Below are positions 54,650-63,767 of a DNA stretch of 64,000 nucleotides, piece by piece. The notes beneath the pieces were generated by a model. That model did not search any database. It had not been told where the DNA came from and saw nothing but the letters and a program-made list of their open reading frames with translations. Where the stretch lies: NCBI RefSeq assembly GCF_020497125.1, contig NC_059074.1:193844915-193908914 (forward strand). Reading direction: 5' to 3'. This stretch comes from Mauremys mutica (Eukaryota > Chordata > Testudines > Geoemydidae). The position numbers and the translations under genes are program-made. Numbering within the stretch: position 1 is the first letter of the stretch; the number at the start of each line of letters is the position of its first letter.

Positions 54650-54905
54650 GTGTTGTTGTAGCCACGTCGGTCCCAGGATATTAGAGAGACAAGGTGGGCG
54701 AGGTAATGTCTTTATTATATTAGCTTATATCATTGTTCTAATAGAGAGTCAAGCTTTCTAGCTGACACAGAGCTCTTCTTCAGATCTGGAAAAGTAACGC
54801 AGGGTGTCACTGCTAAATACAAGGAGGAGCAGATTGTTTAGCAGACATAGTCAACACATATTTCAAGGGACCATTCAAGGTGAAGTGGCCCATTAACAAC
54901 CCTCC
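54650..54905 (-). mobile_element. PLE terminal repeat, family C, inverted left copy
   Basis: GTTGTTGTAGCCACGTCGGT, ATATTAGAGAGACAAGGTGG, AGAGCTCTTCTTCAGATCTG and AAATACAAGGAGGAGCAGAT run as the reverse complement of the family's terminal repeat. CCATTCAAGGTGAAGTGGCC at 54863-54882 is inverted at 55364-55383 in the right copy. Confidence 0.8.
54745..54783 (-). other. Hammerhead-like core, family C
   Basis: On the minus strand CTGAAGA (54783-54777), GAGCT-CTGTGTC-AGCTA as a weakened stem, GAAA (54758-54755), then AGCTTGACTC. Confidence 0.45.
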
Positions 54906-55125
54906 AGTCACAGGGAGGCAAGGAAGGCTGCGGTACGGTGCAGGGGGAGTACGCGGGGGGGGAGCACCTGGGGGCGGGGGTTGTTAGTGAGTTATAGACT
55001 GGTGTAATAAGCTATAAATCCAGGGTCTATTAAGTCCATGACTTTGGAAGGGACCACTCAAATACTCTGAGAGACTTCTTCTTGCTTCTATACAGAAATA
55101 AAAAACGCCTACCATTGCTCACCCC

Positions 55126-55290
55126 TAGTTGTCACCTACAACCTCACACCCATACAGGGCATCATAAAACATCTAAAACCCATACTTAATGGGGAGCCCA
55201 TCCTGAAAAAATTCTTCCTGAACCCCCTCTTCTGGCCTTCAAACAACCCCCAACCTCTCCAAGTTTAATCATCAGAAGCAAGCTTATTAC
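55126..55290 (+). pseudogene. PLE protein remnant (region between reverse transcriptase and endonuclease)
   Basis: The stretch reads LVVTYNLTPIQGIIKHLKPI and then GEPILKKFF, followed in the next frame by PPLLAFKQPP and LIIRSKL. In PLE proteins the reverse transcriptase is followed by a conserved '(V)TY.P.......K.W..L...P.L......P....+R...NL+D+LV+..L' block, and these pieces fall in that order and spacing. The copy has a frameshift and a stop and lacks both catalytic domains. It sits between the inverted left and the direct right terminal repeats, which supports the assignment. Confidence 0.65.
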
Positions 55291-55339
55291 AACACTCTGT
55301 AACCTACTAACAACCCCTCCAGCTGCTTCCCTCCTCCTT

Positions 55340-55462
55340 TCCTCTCCATGACTAGAGGAGTGTTAATGGGCCACTTCACCTTGAATGGCCTTGAAATATG
55401 TGTTAACTACTTATGCTAAACAATCTTTTCCACCTTGTATTTAGCTGGGGCACTCTGTAAGT
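55340..55462 (+). mobile_element. PLE terminal repeat, family C, truncated right copy
   Basis: GAGTGTTAATGGGCCACTTC, ACCTTGAATGGCCTTGAAAT, TATGCTAAACAATCTTTTCC and ACCTTGTATTTAGCTGGGGC follow the reverse complement of 54780-54905. It breaks off before the hammerhead-like core. Confidence 0.75.
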
Positions 55463-55499
55463 ATCTATATTACAGTGTTGCTCCTGCTGATGTAAGTTG

Positions 55500-56150
55500 C
55501 TGTAGTGAGGCAGAATGGCCTCCCTCCGACGTGAGTTGGAGGGAGCACTATACTCTCCCTGCTGGGTGGAGCCATGTCCGCCCCGCTCCGTGTGCCTGAA
55601 GCAGAGGGGAGGGACAGGAAGTATAAGCTCAGTTGGGCCAGACCCAGCGAAGGAGGCAGATGTCTCTAGCCTGCTGCAGGACTCAGGACCAGATCCAAAA
55701 CTGTGTGGCTCCCTGCTCCCAGAGGAGGCCAAGAGTGGGGAAGAGTTTCTGGGACTGCTGTCCACCACTTACTGAGAGGAGACTAAGGCCCCAGAGACTT
55801 TGGAGCCACACCAATGGACTGTGGTAGGAAGCAGCCCGGGGAACCAGACATTAGTTAGGTTGTGCTGTCACAATACGAGTCAGCTTGTTTCGGCAGGATC
55901 CCCGGCCATTGTTAGGGCCCTGGCCTGGTACCCAGTGGAGGAGGGTGGGCCCGAGTCCCCCTACCCTCCTGCCACTAGCTGCAACCCTGGCTGAAGGCCT
56001 GTGCCTTGTTTGTGGACTGTTAGCTGTCTTCCTCAGCCAGGAAGCTAGGCTAAAGACAGCTTGTTGCTCTGCCCCTCTCGGAAGGTCAGGGTCCTTATGA
56101 TTACCGTCTGCTCTAGCCACGAGGCTTGGGCTAGGGACCACTAGTTAGCT
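55500..56150 (+). mobile_element. Possible LTR-element fragment
   Basis: It starts TGTAGTGAGGCAGAATGGCC, has a TATAAG at about 55621, and contains GGGTGGGCCCGAGTCCCCCT, the leader phrase also seen behind the LTR at 36982-37336. A clear LTR end and second LTR were not found. The frame at 55515-55775 is not recognised. Confidence 0.4.
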
Positions 56151-56177
56151 TTTGTTTATTGCCTGATGCAGCAAGTC

Positions 56178-56399
56178 AGTGCTTTAACATGGCTTGTGTA
56201 GTCACGGCATAGCGCTGGGTCTCTCCCAGAGCTCTAAAAAACCCACCTCCACGAGGGGCATAGCTCCCGCTCCCAGTGCTGGGGCACTGTCTACACTGGC
56301 GCTTTACAGCGCTGAAACTTGCTGTGCTCAGGGGGTGTTTTTAACACCCCTGAGCGAGAAAGTTACAGCGCTGTAAATTGCCAGTGTACACAAGCCCCC
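56178..56399. mobile_element. Modular palindromic MITE (TGTCTACACTGGCGC type)
   Basis: CACTGTCTACACTGGCGCTT and the reverse complement of the right end (GCTTGTGTACACTGGCAATT) are inverted arms. GCGCTGAAACTTGCTGTGCT-CAGGGG is mirrored by CACCCCTGAGCGAGAAAGTT. The left module (AGCGCTGGGTCTCTCCCAGA and CCTCCACGAGGGGCATAGCT) belongs to the same family. Confidence 0.7.
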
Positions 56400-56424
56400 A
56401 GAGTGGCTTCCCTCTGAGCCTGAG

Positions 56425-57205
56425 ACGCAGGGATTACTACAGTCGTCCAATACACCGACTTAATAACTCCACCTCTGTGAAAGGTGTAGTGCTTAGGTTG
56501 ACGTAATTAGGTCGATGCTGTGTCAGTGTAGACACTTCATTACTCACATCAGACTGTTCCAGCTGTCAGCTTCTGTCAGCTGGAGCCCAGCTAGGCTGAT
56601 ACCCGGAGCCTTGCCATGCGGAACTGACAGCCTGAGCCCTGCTGGGCTGACAGCCAGAGTCACATTGCCCAACGTTGATAGCCTGAGCCCCGTCACCTGG
56701 GGCTGACAGTCAGAGCTCTGCTGTGTGGGGCTGACAGCTGGAGCCCTGCTGGGCTGATACCTGGAGCCCTGCCGCCTGGCGTTGACAGCTGGAGCCCCAC
56801 CACCTGGCTCAGGCTGTCAGCCACAGGCAGCAGAGCTCCAGGTATGTGCCATGGGCAGCAGGGCCTCTGGCTGTCAGCCCCAGCCTGATGGGGCTCCGGG
56901 TATGAGCCCTGGACAGCAGGGCTCCAGCTGTCAGCCCTGGGCAGCGGGACCCTAGGCATCAGCCTCAGGCAGCTGGGCTCCAACTGTCAGTATCAGCCTG
57001 GTGGGGCTCTATCTCTCAATCCTGGCTGGTGGGGCTACGGCTGTCAGTGCCCCACAATGCCCCACAGTCACAGTTAAATCAGTACAAGCACTCCCGGTGA
57101 GGACATGGACCACCGATAGAAGGAGCTAGTGTGGGTATGTAAAACTGATTCAGTTACTGCAGTGCCTGTAAACCGACTTAAGTTTGTAACATAGACTTGT
57201 CCTCA
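56425..57205. mobile_element. DNA element carrying an internal tandem array
   Basis: The right end TAAACCGACTTAAGTTTGTA-ACATAGACTTGTCC is loosely inverted at the left (CACCGACTTAATAAC). The inside is mostly the array at 56560-57045. CCCCACAATGCCCCACAGTC and ACAAGCACTCCCGGTGAGGA are further family phrases. Left boundary unclear. Confidence 0.55.
56560..57045. repeat. Tandem array that switches orientation
   Basis: Irregular units of roughly 35-45 bp built on CTGACAGC..GAGCCCTGC up to about 56800. From about 56810 they run as the reverse complement (GCAGGGCTCCAGCTGTCAG). The array can fold into one large imperfect hairpin with tandem arms. Confidence 0.8.
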
Positions 57206-57210
57206 GTTTC

Positions 57211-57312
57211 CCAAACCTGAAGAAAAGCTCTGCGCAAGCTCGAAAGCTTGTCTCTCTCACCAACAGAAGTTAGTCCAATAAAAGAGATCACTTCACCCAT
57301 CTTATCTCTCTA
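57211..57312 (+). mobile_element. PLE terminal repeat, family C
   Basis: ACCTGAAGAAAAGCTCTGCG, CAAGCTCGAAAGCTTGTCTC, TCACCAACAGAAGTTAGTCC and AATAAAAGAGATCACTTCAC make up the terminal repeat in direct orientation. The body of the element is missing. Confidence 0.8.
57217..57255 (+). other. Hammerhead-like core, family C
   Basis: CTGAAGA at 57217-57223, stem AAGCT-CTGCGCA-AGCTC (one weakened pair), GAAA at 57242-57245, then AGCTTGTCTC, where AG can pair with CU before C. Confidence 0.5.
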
Positions 57313-57354
57313 GTGGCAAGTATGTAATTCCATACATCAGAAAATATATGCCAA

Positions 57355-57450
57355 ATTCAAACCTGATCCTGCAAACAATTACACATAGAATTAGTCCTCT
57401 TAAGTCAATGGAACTATCTGCAGGAGAGTGGTCTTGCAGCATGGGACCCA
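57355..57450. mobile_element. MITE-like repeat (CCTGATCCTGCAAAC type)
   Basis: CCTGATCCTGCAAACAATTA, AGTCCTCTTAAGTCAATGGA and GTCTTGCAGCATGGGACCC form loose inverted arms. Same group as 3922-4005. Confidence 0.5.
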
Positions 57451-58591
57451 ACAATTCTTCCAAAAGCACGGACACACTGACAGATGGCTAATATAAAACT
57501 AAAATACTATGGCTTGAGATAGGTGCTGACCTTATAAACCTCATGGTACAGCTGGAACAACCATAGTTAATCTGCCCTCAGGCTTCAAACCACACTAGTT
57601 ATCCTAAAGCTGTGCTGCGAAGACAAAACATAGCCGTGCCTTTACCAGCACTGTTGAGATGCACAGAGATATCTTCAGACAGTTATCATTACACAAAACA
57701 TTGTGCTTCTGCCTGTGTTTTTATTAAAAATAGCAGGTCTCAACTCCCTTCTTTTCCTAGGAAGCAATCTTTGGAGGATTAGAATAGGATGACACATGGA
57801 ACTGGAATCTATCATACAGCTTTCCTAGCCTCAGGTGAGAGCATCTTAATATTTCTGATTTAAAAAGGCTAGATAAAGATTAAAAGTAAATGTGAGATTA
57901 TCTTTGTACAAGAAGGAGCAGTCAAGAGCATACGTGATTTTTTTGCTTTCTTTTTCTTTGTGGTTCACCTTTACATAAAAAAAAAACCAAACCCAACCCA
58001 AACCAAAAGTTCCCTGCTCATACAAGACAATTTCGAACCAATTCTTCATTTGCCATGAAAACGCCCCTTTGCTGGTTCCCTTTGTCCACTGGCAAATCAA
58101 TTCCTGTGGAAACGGCACATAATGCTCTCAGTGCCCCTGCACACTTCCTCATCTCATCAGTACAATACAGTTTCCCGCTAATTTTTCAGTGAACAGTAGG
58201 TGGTGAACATGCTCCCACTGCTTGGTCGGTGCAGCTCATGAAATATATTAGCCGTCCAGGCGATTTATGCCTCTGTTAAGGGGGGATGTGGCTCAGGTAG
58301 CCAATCTTCATTCAAACAGGAGGGAGGGAAAATGGAAAGAACTGAATGTGGCTTGGGAGGGGTGCACCCAAGTGCCCAGGACAGAGAACTCAACGCCACA
58401 GGGGTAGCCGGAGATGTATGTGAAAACCAGGATGCTGTCCTGGGACCCATCGACTCGTTAATTATTTAGAAGCCCATTGAGGTAAATGGGAGTGAAAGCT
58501 GGTGGATAGGATCCCCAGCCTGGGACAATCAGCCACGCCTAGTTCTATTTATAGCCCCTAATCCCAGGTCCCTGTTTATTTTCCAACTCAG
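57451..58591. other. Non-coding, nothing recognised
   Basis: No repeat family or gene recognised. Confidence 0.45.
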
Positions 58592-58668
58592 AACAACAGG
58601 AAATGCAGAACAATAAGGAAGAGCAAGAGCCCTGTTCTTGGCTGAAATTGTGGGGCCTCTGGCCACCA
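58592..58668 (+). CDS. Weak candidate spliced exon
   Basis: A pyrimidine-rich acceptor (TTATTTTCCAACTCAG) and a near-perfect donor (CCA|GTAAGTAAA) bracket 77 bp. Only one of three frames is open (two bases, then QQEMQNNKEEQEPCSWLKLW and GLWPP). Its phase does not join directly to the candidate exon at 63676. The protein is not recognised, and the exon could be untranslated or a chance pairing of splice-like sites. Confidence 0.25.
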
Positions 58669-59273
58669 GTAAGTAAAGGATCCGGACCTCCCCCACGGAG
58701 AGGGGGTCCACAAAGCTACAGCCACAAGAAAGTGTGTTTCAGATCTCTCCCATTTCCCCATCCCTCTTTTATATACTCCAGCTGGTGCTGTCCAGTTCGG
58801 TTAGCCAATTTCCAGCGCCTGCCTGCTGGGTTTCTGTCTAAAGGGGACCGGATGCTCCCCGGCCAGTCTGCTCTGTTACGGGGAGTCTTTCCACGGACTT
58901 CAATGAGCTTTGGAGCTGGCCCTTAAACATACTCCTTTTTAGTGTAGATGTGGCCAAGCAGACCTCTGTGCCCCCACAAAGGATTTGAAGCTGATACTTA
59001 AAGAATTTGCAGTGGCTAAGCCGGCCTCCATGTCTCTTCTCTTCTCAAATGATTTCAAGTCAGGCTGTGGGTGCTGTGTTCCCTCAAATGATTGAAAGAA
59101 AGCCCTTTAATCTGTGGCTAAATAAGACTTGGATGCCTGGTTCAAGGGAACACAATATCACTGTGCCATGATGCCAAGGCCATGCCTGTGACGACGGTAT
59201 GCATGAAATGGCAATAGTGACACCATCTAGTGGACAGAAGTGGAATAACAGCAGAAAGAACAACAGAAGAATG
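58669..59273. other. Non-coding, one MITE half
   Basis: GGGAGTCTTTCCACGGACTT-CAATGAGCTTTGGAG at 58879-58914 is one arm of the 1171-type MITE. Nothing else was seen. Confidence 0.4.
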
Positions 59274-59612
59274 GTTTCAGAGTAGCAGCCGTGTTAGTCT
59301 GTATCCGCAAAAAAAACAGGAGTACTTGTGGCACCTTAAAGACTAACAAATTTATTTTAGCATGAGCTTTCGTGAGCTAAAGCTCACTTCTTCGGATGCA
59401 TAGAATGGAACACACAGACAGGAGATATTTATACATACAGAGAACATGAAAAGGTGGAAGTATGCATACCAACAGGCAGAGTCTAATCAATTGAGATGAG
59501 CTATCATTAGCAGGAGGAAAAAAAAACTTTTTGAAGTGATAATTAAGATGGCCCATAGAAGGTGTGAGGAGAACTTAACATAGGGAAATAGATTTAATTG
59601 GTGTAAATCACC
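59274..59612 (-). mobile_element. PLE terminal repeat, family B, with adjoining sequence
   Basis: GTTTCAGAGTAGCAGCCGTG, TTAGTCTGTATCCGC, GAGTACTTGTGGCACCTTAA and ACTAACAAATTTATTTTAGC form the terminal repeat, read here as its reverse complement. It continues through ACATACAGAGAACATGAAAA and TGAGCTATCATTAGCAGGAG, the usual neighbouring sequence. This is one of the commonest repeat units in turtle genomes, from memory. Confidence 0.78.
59359..59395 (-). other. Hammerhead-like core, family B
   Basis: Minus strand: CCGAAGA (59395-59389), hairpin GTGAGC-TTTA-GCTCAC, GAAA (59371-59368), AGC-TCAT-GCT and A. The stem differs in sequence from family A but pairs perfectly. Confidence 0.5.
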
Positions 59613-60263
59613 AAATGCGCTACAGAGGAAAGAGCAAGACAGAAACAGTAGTGGAAGTGAAACAATTTTTTAAGTATGTATGAAATAAAGCTTACAATAG
59701 ACAGTCTTTACAAGTCAATTATAGTAGATTCTTTACAGGTAGATTTTCATGTAATTTAACTGTGTCTTTAGAGAATGCTTTCTATTTTTCATGTAAGAGT
59801 TTATTAATTTTCACCCCAATGCTCCCTCTCACCTCACTTTCTCAAAATAAAACTATGAAGTGGAGTGACATTAATTTGCCGTCATGCCTCTTTAATTAAT
59901 CTGTTTCTGCTTTTGTTAATCCCAGAAATCACATACGATAACATCCATTGATGCTGTGCCAGCTTAAGTTTAATTTGCTGCACTATTCATGAAGGGAGGG
60001 CAGTGAGTAATCACTGACATGCAGAAGTGTAAAGCCTCCTGAAGAAACCATCTCTTGATGTTAGAATATCTGGCAAGTACTTCTCAGTCTCCTACCCCCT
60101 TTATATATAGATATAGACATATGAAGACCGTTGAAAAGGATGTAGCTATTCAATACCAGATGATCTTGGACATGAATTACACTCTGGCATTCTGGGTAGG
60201 TTGCTATCTGCATTCTAGTCTTCCTCTGGAATGGAGACTGAACTAGTCAGGGTAGTAAACATA
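59613..60263. other. AT-rich non-coding, nothing recognised
   Basis: No gene or repeat family recognised. Confidence 0.45.
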
Positions 60264-60391
60264 GGTGCTGGAATAAGTGGTGCTGGGGGTGCTGCTGCAC
60301 CCCTGGCTTGAAGTGGTTTCCATCATATACAGAGTTTACAGCTTGTTTCAATGGTTCTCATCACCCCCACTATAAAAATTGTTCCAACACC
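60264..60391. mobile_element. Short DNA element, second copy of the 39862 family
   Basis: It starts GGTGCTGGAAT, ends GTTCCAACACC, and shares CTGGCTTGAAGTGGTTTCCA, CAATGGTTCTCA and CACCCCCACTATAAAAA with 39862-39990. Confidence 0.78.
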
Positions 60392-60780
60392 CCGGTAGCA
60401 AATGATTTACTGCTGGCTGTAGATCAGATTGATCTTGCCAGTTCGGTCGTGCTGGCCCTCTCAGTAGCTTGTGTCTGGGGATGTTGCTTTGGCAACTAAA
60501 GGATCTTTTTGATGTGTTTGGAACTGTACTTTCCAGGTTCCAGACAAATCTAGAAGACAGCGAGTCCGCTGGGAATGATGGACAGTTATGTATCTCTACC
60601 AGGGGATTTGAAATCTGGCATCATTCAAAGTTCCAGCCTATCTCCCAGGTTCAGTGTATACAGGGCCATTTGACAACATAACATCATGGTCTAGCCCAAT
60701 GTCAGAGTGCAGTTTTAGAAATCACTTTCATTATGTCGCATAGGGCCTTGGTGGGAAAAGGGTTCACATTAGAAATTAAG

Positions 60781-60958
60781 GGCCAGATTTTCAAAAAAGC
60801 TCAGCACCCACTAGCTCTCACTTAGGAATCTAAATCAATGGGCAGAGTATCAGAGCAATTGGAGCTTCTGTTGCATAGCATTTCTTAAAATATGACTGCT
60901 TCACTGAGGTGCATAAATGGGAGTTGAGCTCTTCTGAAATTCTGACCCCAAATATGGC
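60781..60958. mobile_element. Diverged palindromic MITE
   Basis: GGCCAGATTTTCAAAAAAGC-TCAGCACC on the left and GAGCTCTTCTGAAATTCTGA-CCCC on the right are outer inverted arms, as in 6208-6298, with an enlarged centre. Confidence 0.5.
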
Positions 60959-60971
60959 AGTTGAGCATTTT

Positions 60972-61025
60972 AAAAATTTATATTATATTATATTAATATT
61001 AATTAATTAATATTATATTGTTATT
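60972..61025. repeat. AT-rich simple sequence
   Basis: TATATTATATTATATTAATA followed by further TTAATTAA-type sequence. Confidence 0.85.
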
Positions 61026-61365
61026 TTTTAAACTTCCCCCCAACTTCATTTTCCTGTTACAAAATTAATTGTTCACAGAGAAAGAATGGCATCTTTATTT
61101 AGACAGTCACTCCGAAGCCAATGACAGTCATGGTGTGCTCAGGACCTCTGACGACCAAATCATATTCATACTTCTCACTGATGTAATGCCTATGGCAGAT
61201 AGATACCTATTTCCTGGCTAGTGAAATACTAAATCTTTCGGGATTTATATCTGAATTTGGGCTTTGTAGGAATTTCTATCTTCCTGTTGATAGTATAAAT
61301 ATAATGCAAAGGCATCACATCGTACTAATCCTCTTCCTGCACCACAAACAATGGAAAATTGAAAG

Positions 61366-61480
61366 TCGTTTATTATTGCTGTTGTTAATAAAAGTCACTT
61401 TATATAGCACCAGGAAAGTCCATGGCACTTTACAGACATACAGCAAGGAGCTTTTCCTGCCTTAAGGAGTTTAATTTTAA
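61366..61480 (-). mobile_element. L3/CR1-like fragment, minus strand
   Basis: TTATATAGCACCAGGAAAGT, CCATGGCACTTTACAGACAT and AAGGAGCTTTTCCTGCCTTA-AGGAGTTTAA follow the reverse of the L3-like consensus (compare 49595-49740), diverged. Confidence 0.5.
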
Positions 61481-61845
61481 AGTCTGCTGTGCTCATTCCC
61501 ATGTCTTGCACAGCGGACCTCAAACCGATTGCTTTAGGGCCATCCTTACTTGTGCTGAGTAGTACTTATTCCTTGAGCAGTTCTTCTGGTTTCAATGGGA
61601 CTGCCCAAGGAGTATGGTCCCAGTCAACGGCAGAACAGCAGTATCAGCATGGCAAAATTTGGTTCTTAGCCATTTCCTGTTGGTATCCCTTTTTTCACTG
61701 GATGACATGACATGTTCCTTACAGATCCCTATTTTTTGCATTGAGATGTAGAAAGAGGAAATCTTATATGTTCATAAACATGGAATTTTGACTCAATGAA
61801 GACTTTCCTATGCAGTGTGATATGGAAGTATCTGCTCAGTTATGG

Positions 61846-61920
61846 CCTGATCCAAAGCCCATTGGAGTCCCTGGGATTCTTTCCATTGACTTCAGTGGGC
61901 TCTGGATCAGGTCTTTAGGT
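61846..61920. mobile_element. Palindromic MITE, best copy of the 1171 family
   Basis: GGCCTGATCCAAAGCCCATT is inverted as AGTGGGCTCTGGATCAGGTC around GGATTCTTTCCATTGACTTC. Confidence 0.8.
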
Positions 61921-62933
61921 TTGAGACGGGGTGGAACCTGATTTTCAGTTAGAACACAGAAATGCAGGAATAATCTTATTCAGAACGCTACTTTAGCCTG
62001 ACTTGTTTATACATTGTTTCAGCATTTTATTTTATTACGCATTTTAATAATACACAGGTTTAAAAGCTGGAAATGAGCATATTCCATGAGCTCAATATCT
62101 TTCAGTTTGCACATCATCATTTGTTTTTCCTTGCGATTATACATTTTTACTTTATCATCCCTTTGATAACAATTTCTGCATAAAATCTGACTTTATATTT
62201 CATTTTCCCCGTCTGTTATCTTAACAGAATACATCCAAAAACACCCTTTGTGCTGCTGCAGTAATATAACAGATCAGGAGAAGCTGTGGCATAAGAAATC
62301 AAAACCATAATAATGTCTTTGAGTTTTGCATTTTAAATACTGCATTCATTGTTGCACTGAGGTTTCAGATCCCTTTTCAGACATTACTGAGATTACCTTT
62401 GGTAATGCCTATTTCATTGTACTTTGATATAAAATAATGTATGTCATAAATCATCTAAGTGACTGTCATTAGAGTGAAAAGCACCTACTTATGATATGTA
62501 ACAATTTGCTTTTCTAATTTGAAGAGGATTGAGGTATTTTAATTATATAAGGTCTAAAGCCCTTGTGGATGAAATTAGAATTCGATGTAAAATCACATTC
62601 TTCACAGCTGTAAGTTAGGAAATGATAACATCTATATTCTGTAATTTGTACTTTTGGTGACAGACTAAATAGAGGAAAAAATCGGGACATTTTGATGAGG
62701 GAAGTTTTGTCATTTTAAAAGCAAAAAACTGAGATCCGAGAAAACACTGCTTGTTTTTAAATGAGTTCTGTTCATCATTTGTTCTTTTTTTTTTTTTAAA
62801 AACCCTGATTAATAAAGAATATTTTTACAGGTTATCAATCAAAAATACTTTTAATGTAAAGAAACACTCATGCCATGAGTTGGAGGGGAGTCGTGAAAGG
62901 AAAGGAGGGAGGTAGACAGAGAGAGAGAGAGCT
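61921..62933. other. AT-rich non-coding, nothing recognised
   Basis: Only a T/A homopolymer run at 62786-62800 and a GA run at 62918-62930 stand out. Confidence 0.5.
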
Positions 62934-63105
62934 ATTTAAAATTATTGGTGTGCTTCACATTTTCAAGATTGCTTCCATTTGGAAGTGAATGGGGGGTTTG
63001 AGCTTCCTCAGTGCAGAACAATTTAAAATTATTGGAGCACTTCACTTTGAAGGTGATCAGGGCTCTGAACATGTACATTGTAGAGAGATTTAAAATTATG
63101 AGAGC
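62934..63105. repeat. Three spaced copies of a TTTAAAATTATTGG motif
   Basis: TTTAAAATTATTGGTGTGCT at 62936, TTTAAAATTATTGGAGCACT at 63022 and TTTAAAATTATGAGAGCTCT at about 63089. The spacing is about 86 and 67 bp, each followed by TTCA. Confidence 0.7.
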
Positions 63106-63675
63106 TCTTCAAATTGTTTAAAACATTGATTTTTTATAAAATTGATTTTTCAACATTTTATTTCTTCAGTGACTAGGTAATTACAGCAGACCAGAAACCA
63201 AGGTACTTCATTCTGAAACTCAGACTTTCTTTCAGCCTCCTTCCTTCCCTTCTCATTCTCCCTGTCATTTTCTTTTCTTCCCCCTCTTTCTTTCTTAATA
63301 AGTTTTCTGGTTTCCCTTGCTGCTGGGATAGACACATCATTCATTGTTCTTGCTCATAAATCTCTCTCTGACCAAGGAACCAGGAAGTTATTAGGGGTGA
63401 GCAGAAGGTCAGGTCAAAAATTTAGTTTGATCAAACCTATCCTTGCAAAATAGCACTTTGCCCACCTTAAAATCTAAAACCAAACAAAACATCAGTGCTA
63501 GTTTGGTTTGACTTTTAATCAATGCTTTATTCAGAAAGTATCTCCAGCAGATTTTACAATGGAGATTATGGCAACTCACAGGAATTAAGAAATTGCCAGT
63601 AGTGAGGATTTAGCTACACACATGTACCTATGCACACGTACCTATGACATTTTTCAGTACTTCTTTTTCTCTCAG

Positions 63676-63767
63676 TAAACGTGGATGACCAACGAGAAAA
63701 CTTCACGGAATCACCAAGCAGACTTAGGTCTGTCACGGAAGAAGAGAGAGACTACATATTTCAAAAG
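63676..63767 (+). CDS. Candidate internal coding exon of an unnamed host gene
   Basis: A strong acceptor (TTCTTTTTCTCTCAG) and a donor (CAAAAG|GTTTGA) bracket 92 bp. Two of three frames hit stops within 13 bases. The third stays open to the exact donor edge: two bases, then NVDDQRENFTESPSRLRSVT and EEERDYIFQK. The composition is charged and Ser/Glu/Arg-rich, like a cytoplasmic or linker segment, unlike the low-complexity shadows elsewhere. It would start in phase needing one base from the previous exon and end on a codon boundary. No repeat overlaps it. I do not recognise the protein. If real, the rest of the window to the left would be intron or upstream DNA of this plus-strand gene. Confidence 0.5.
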
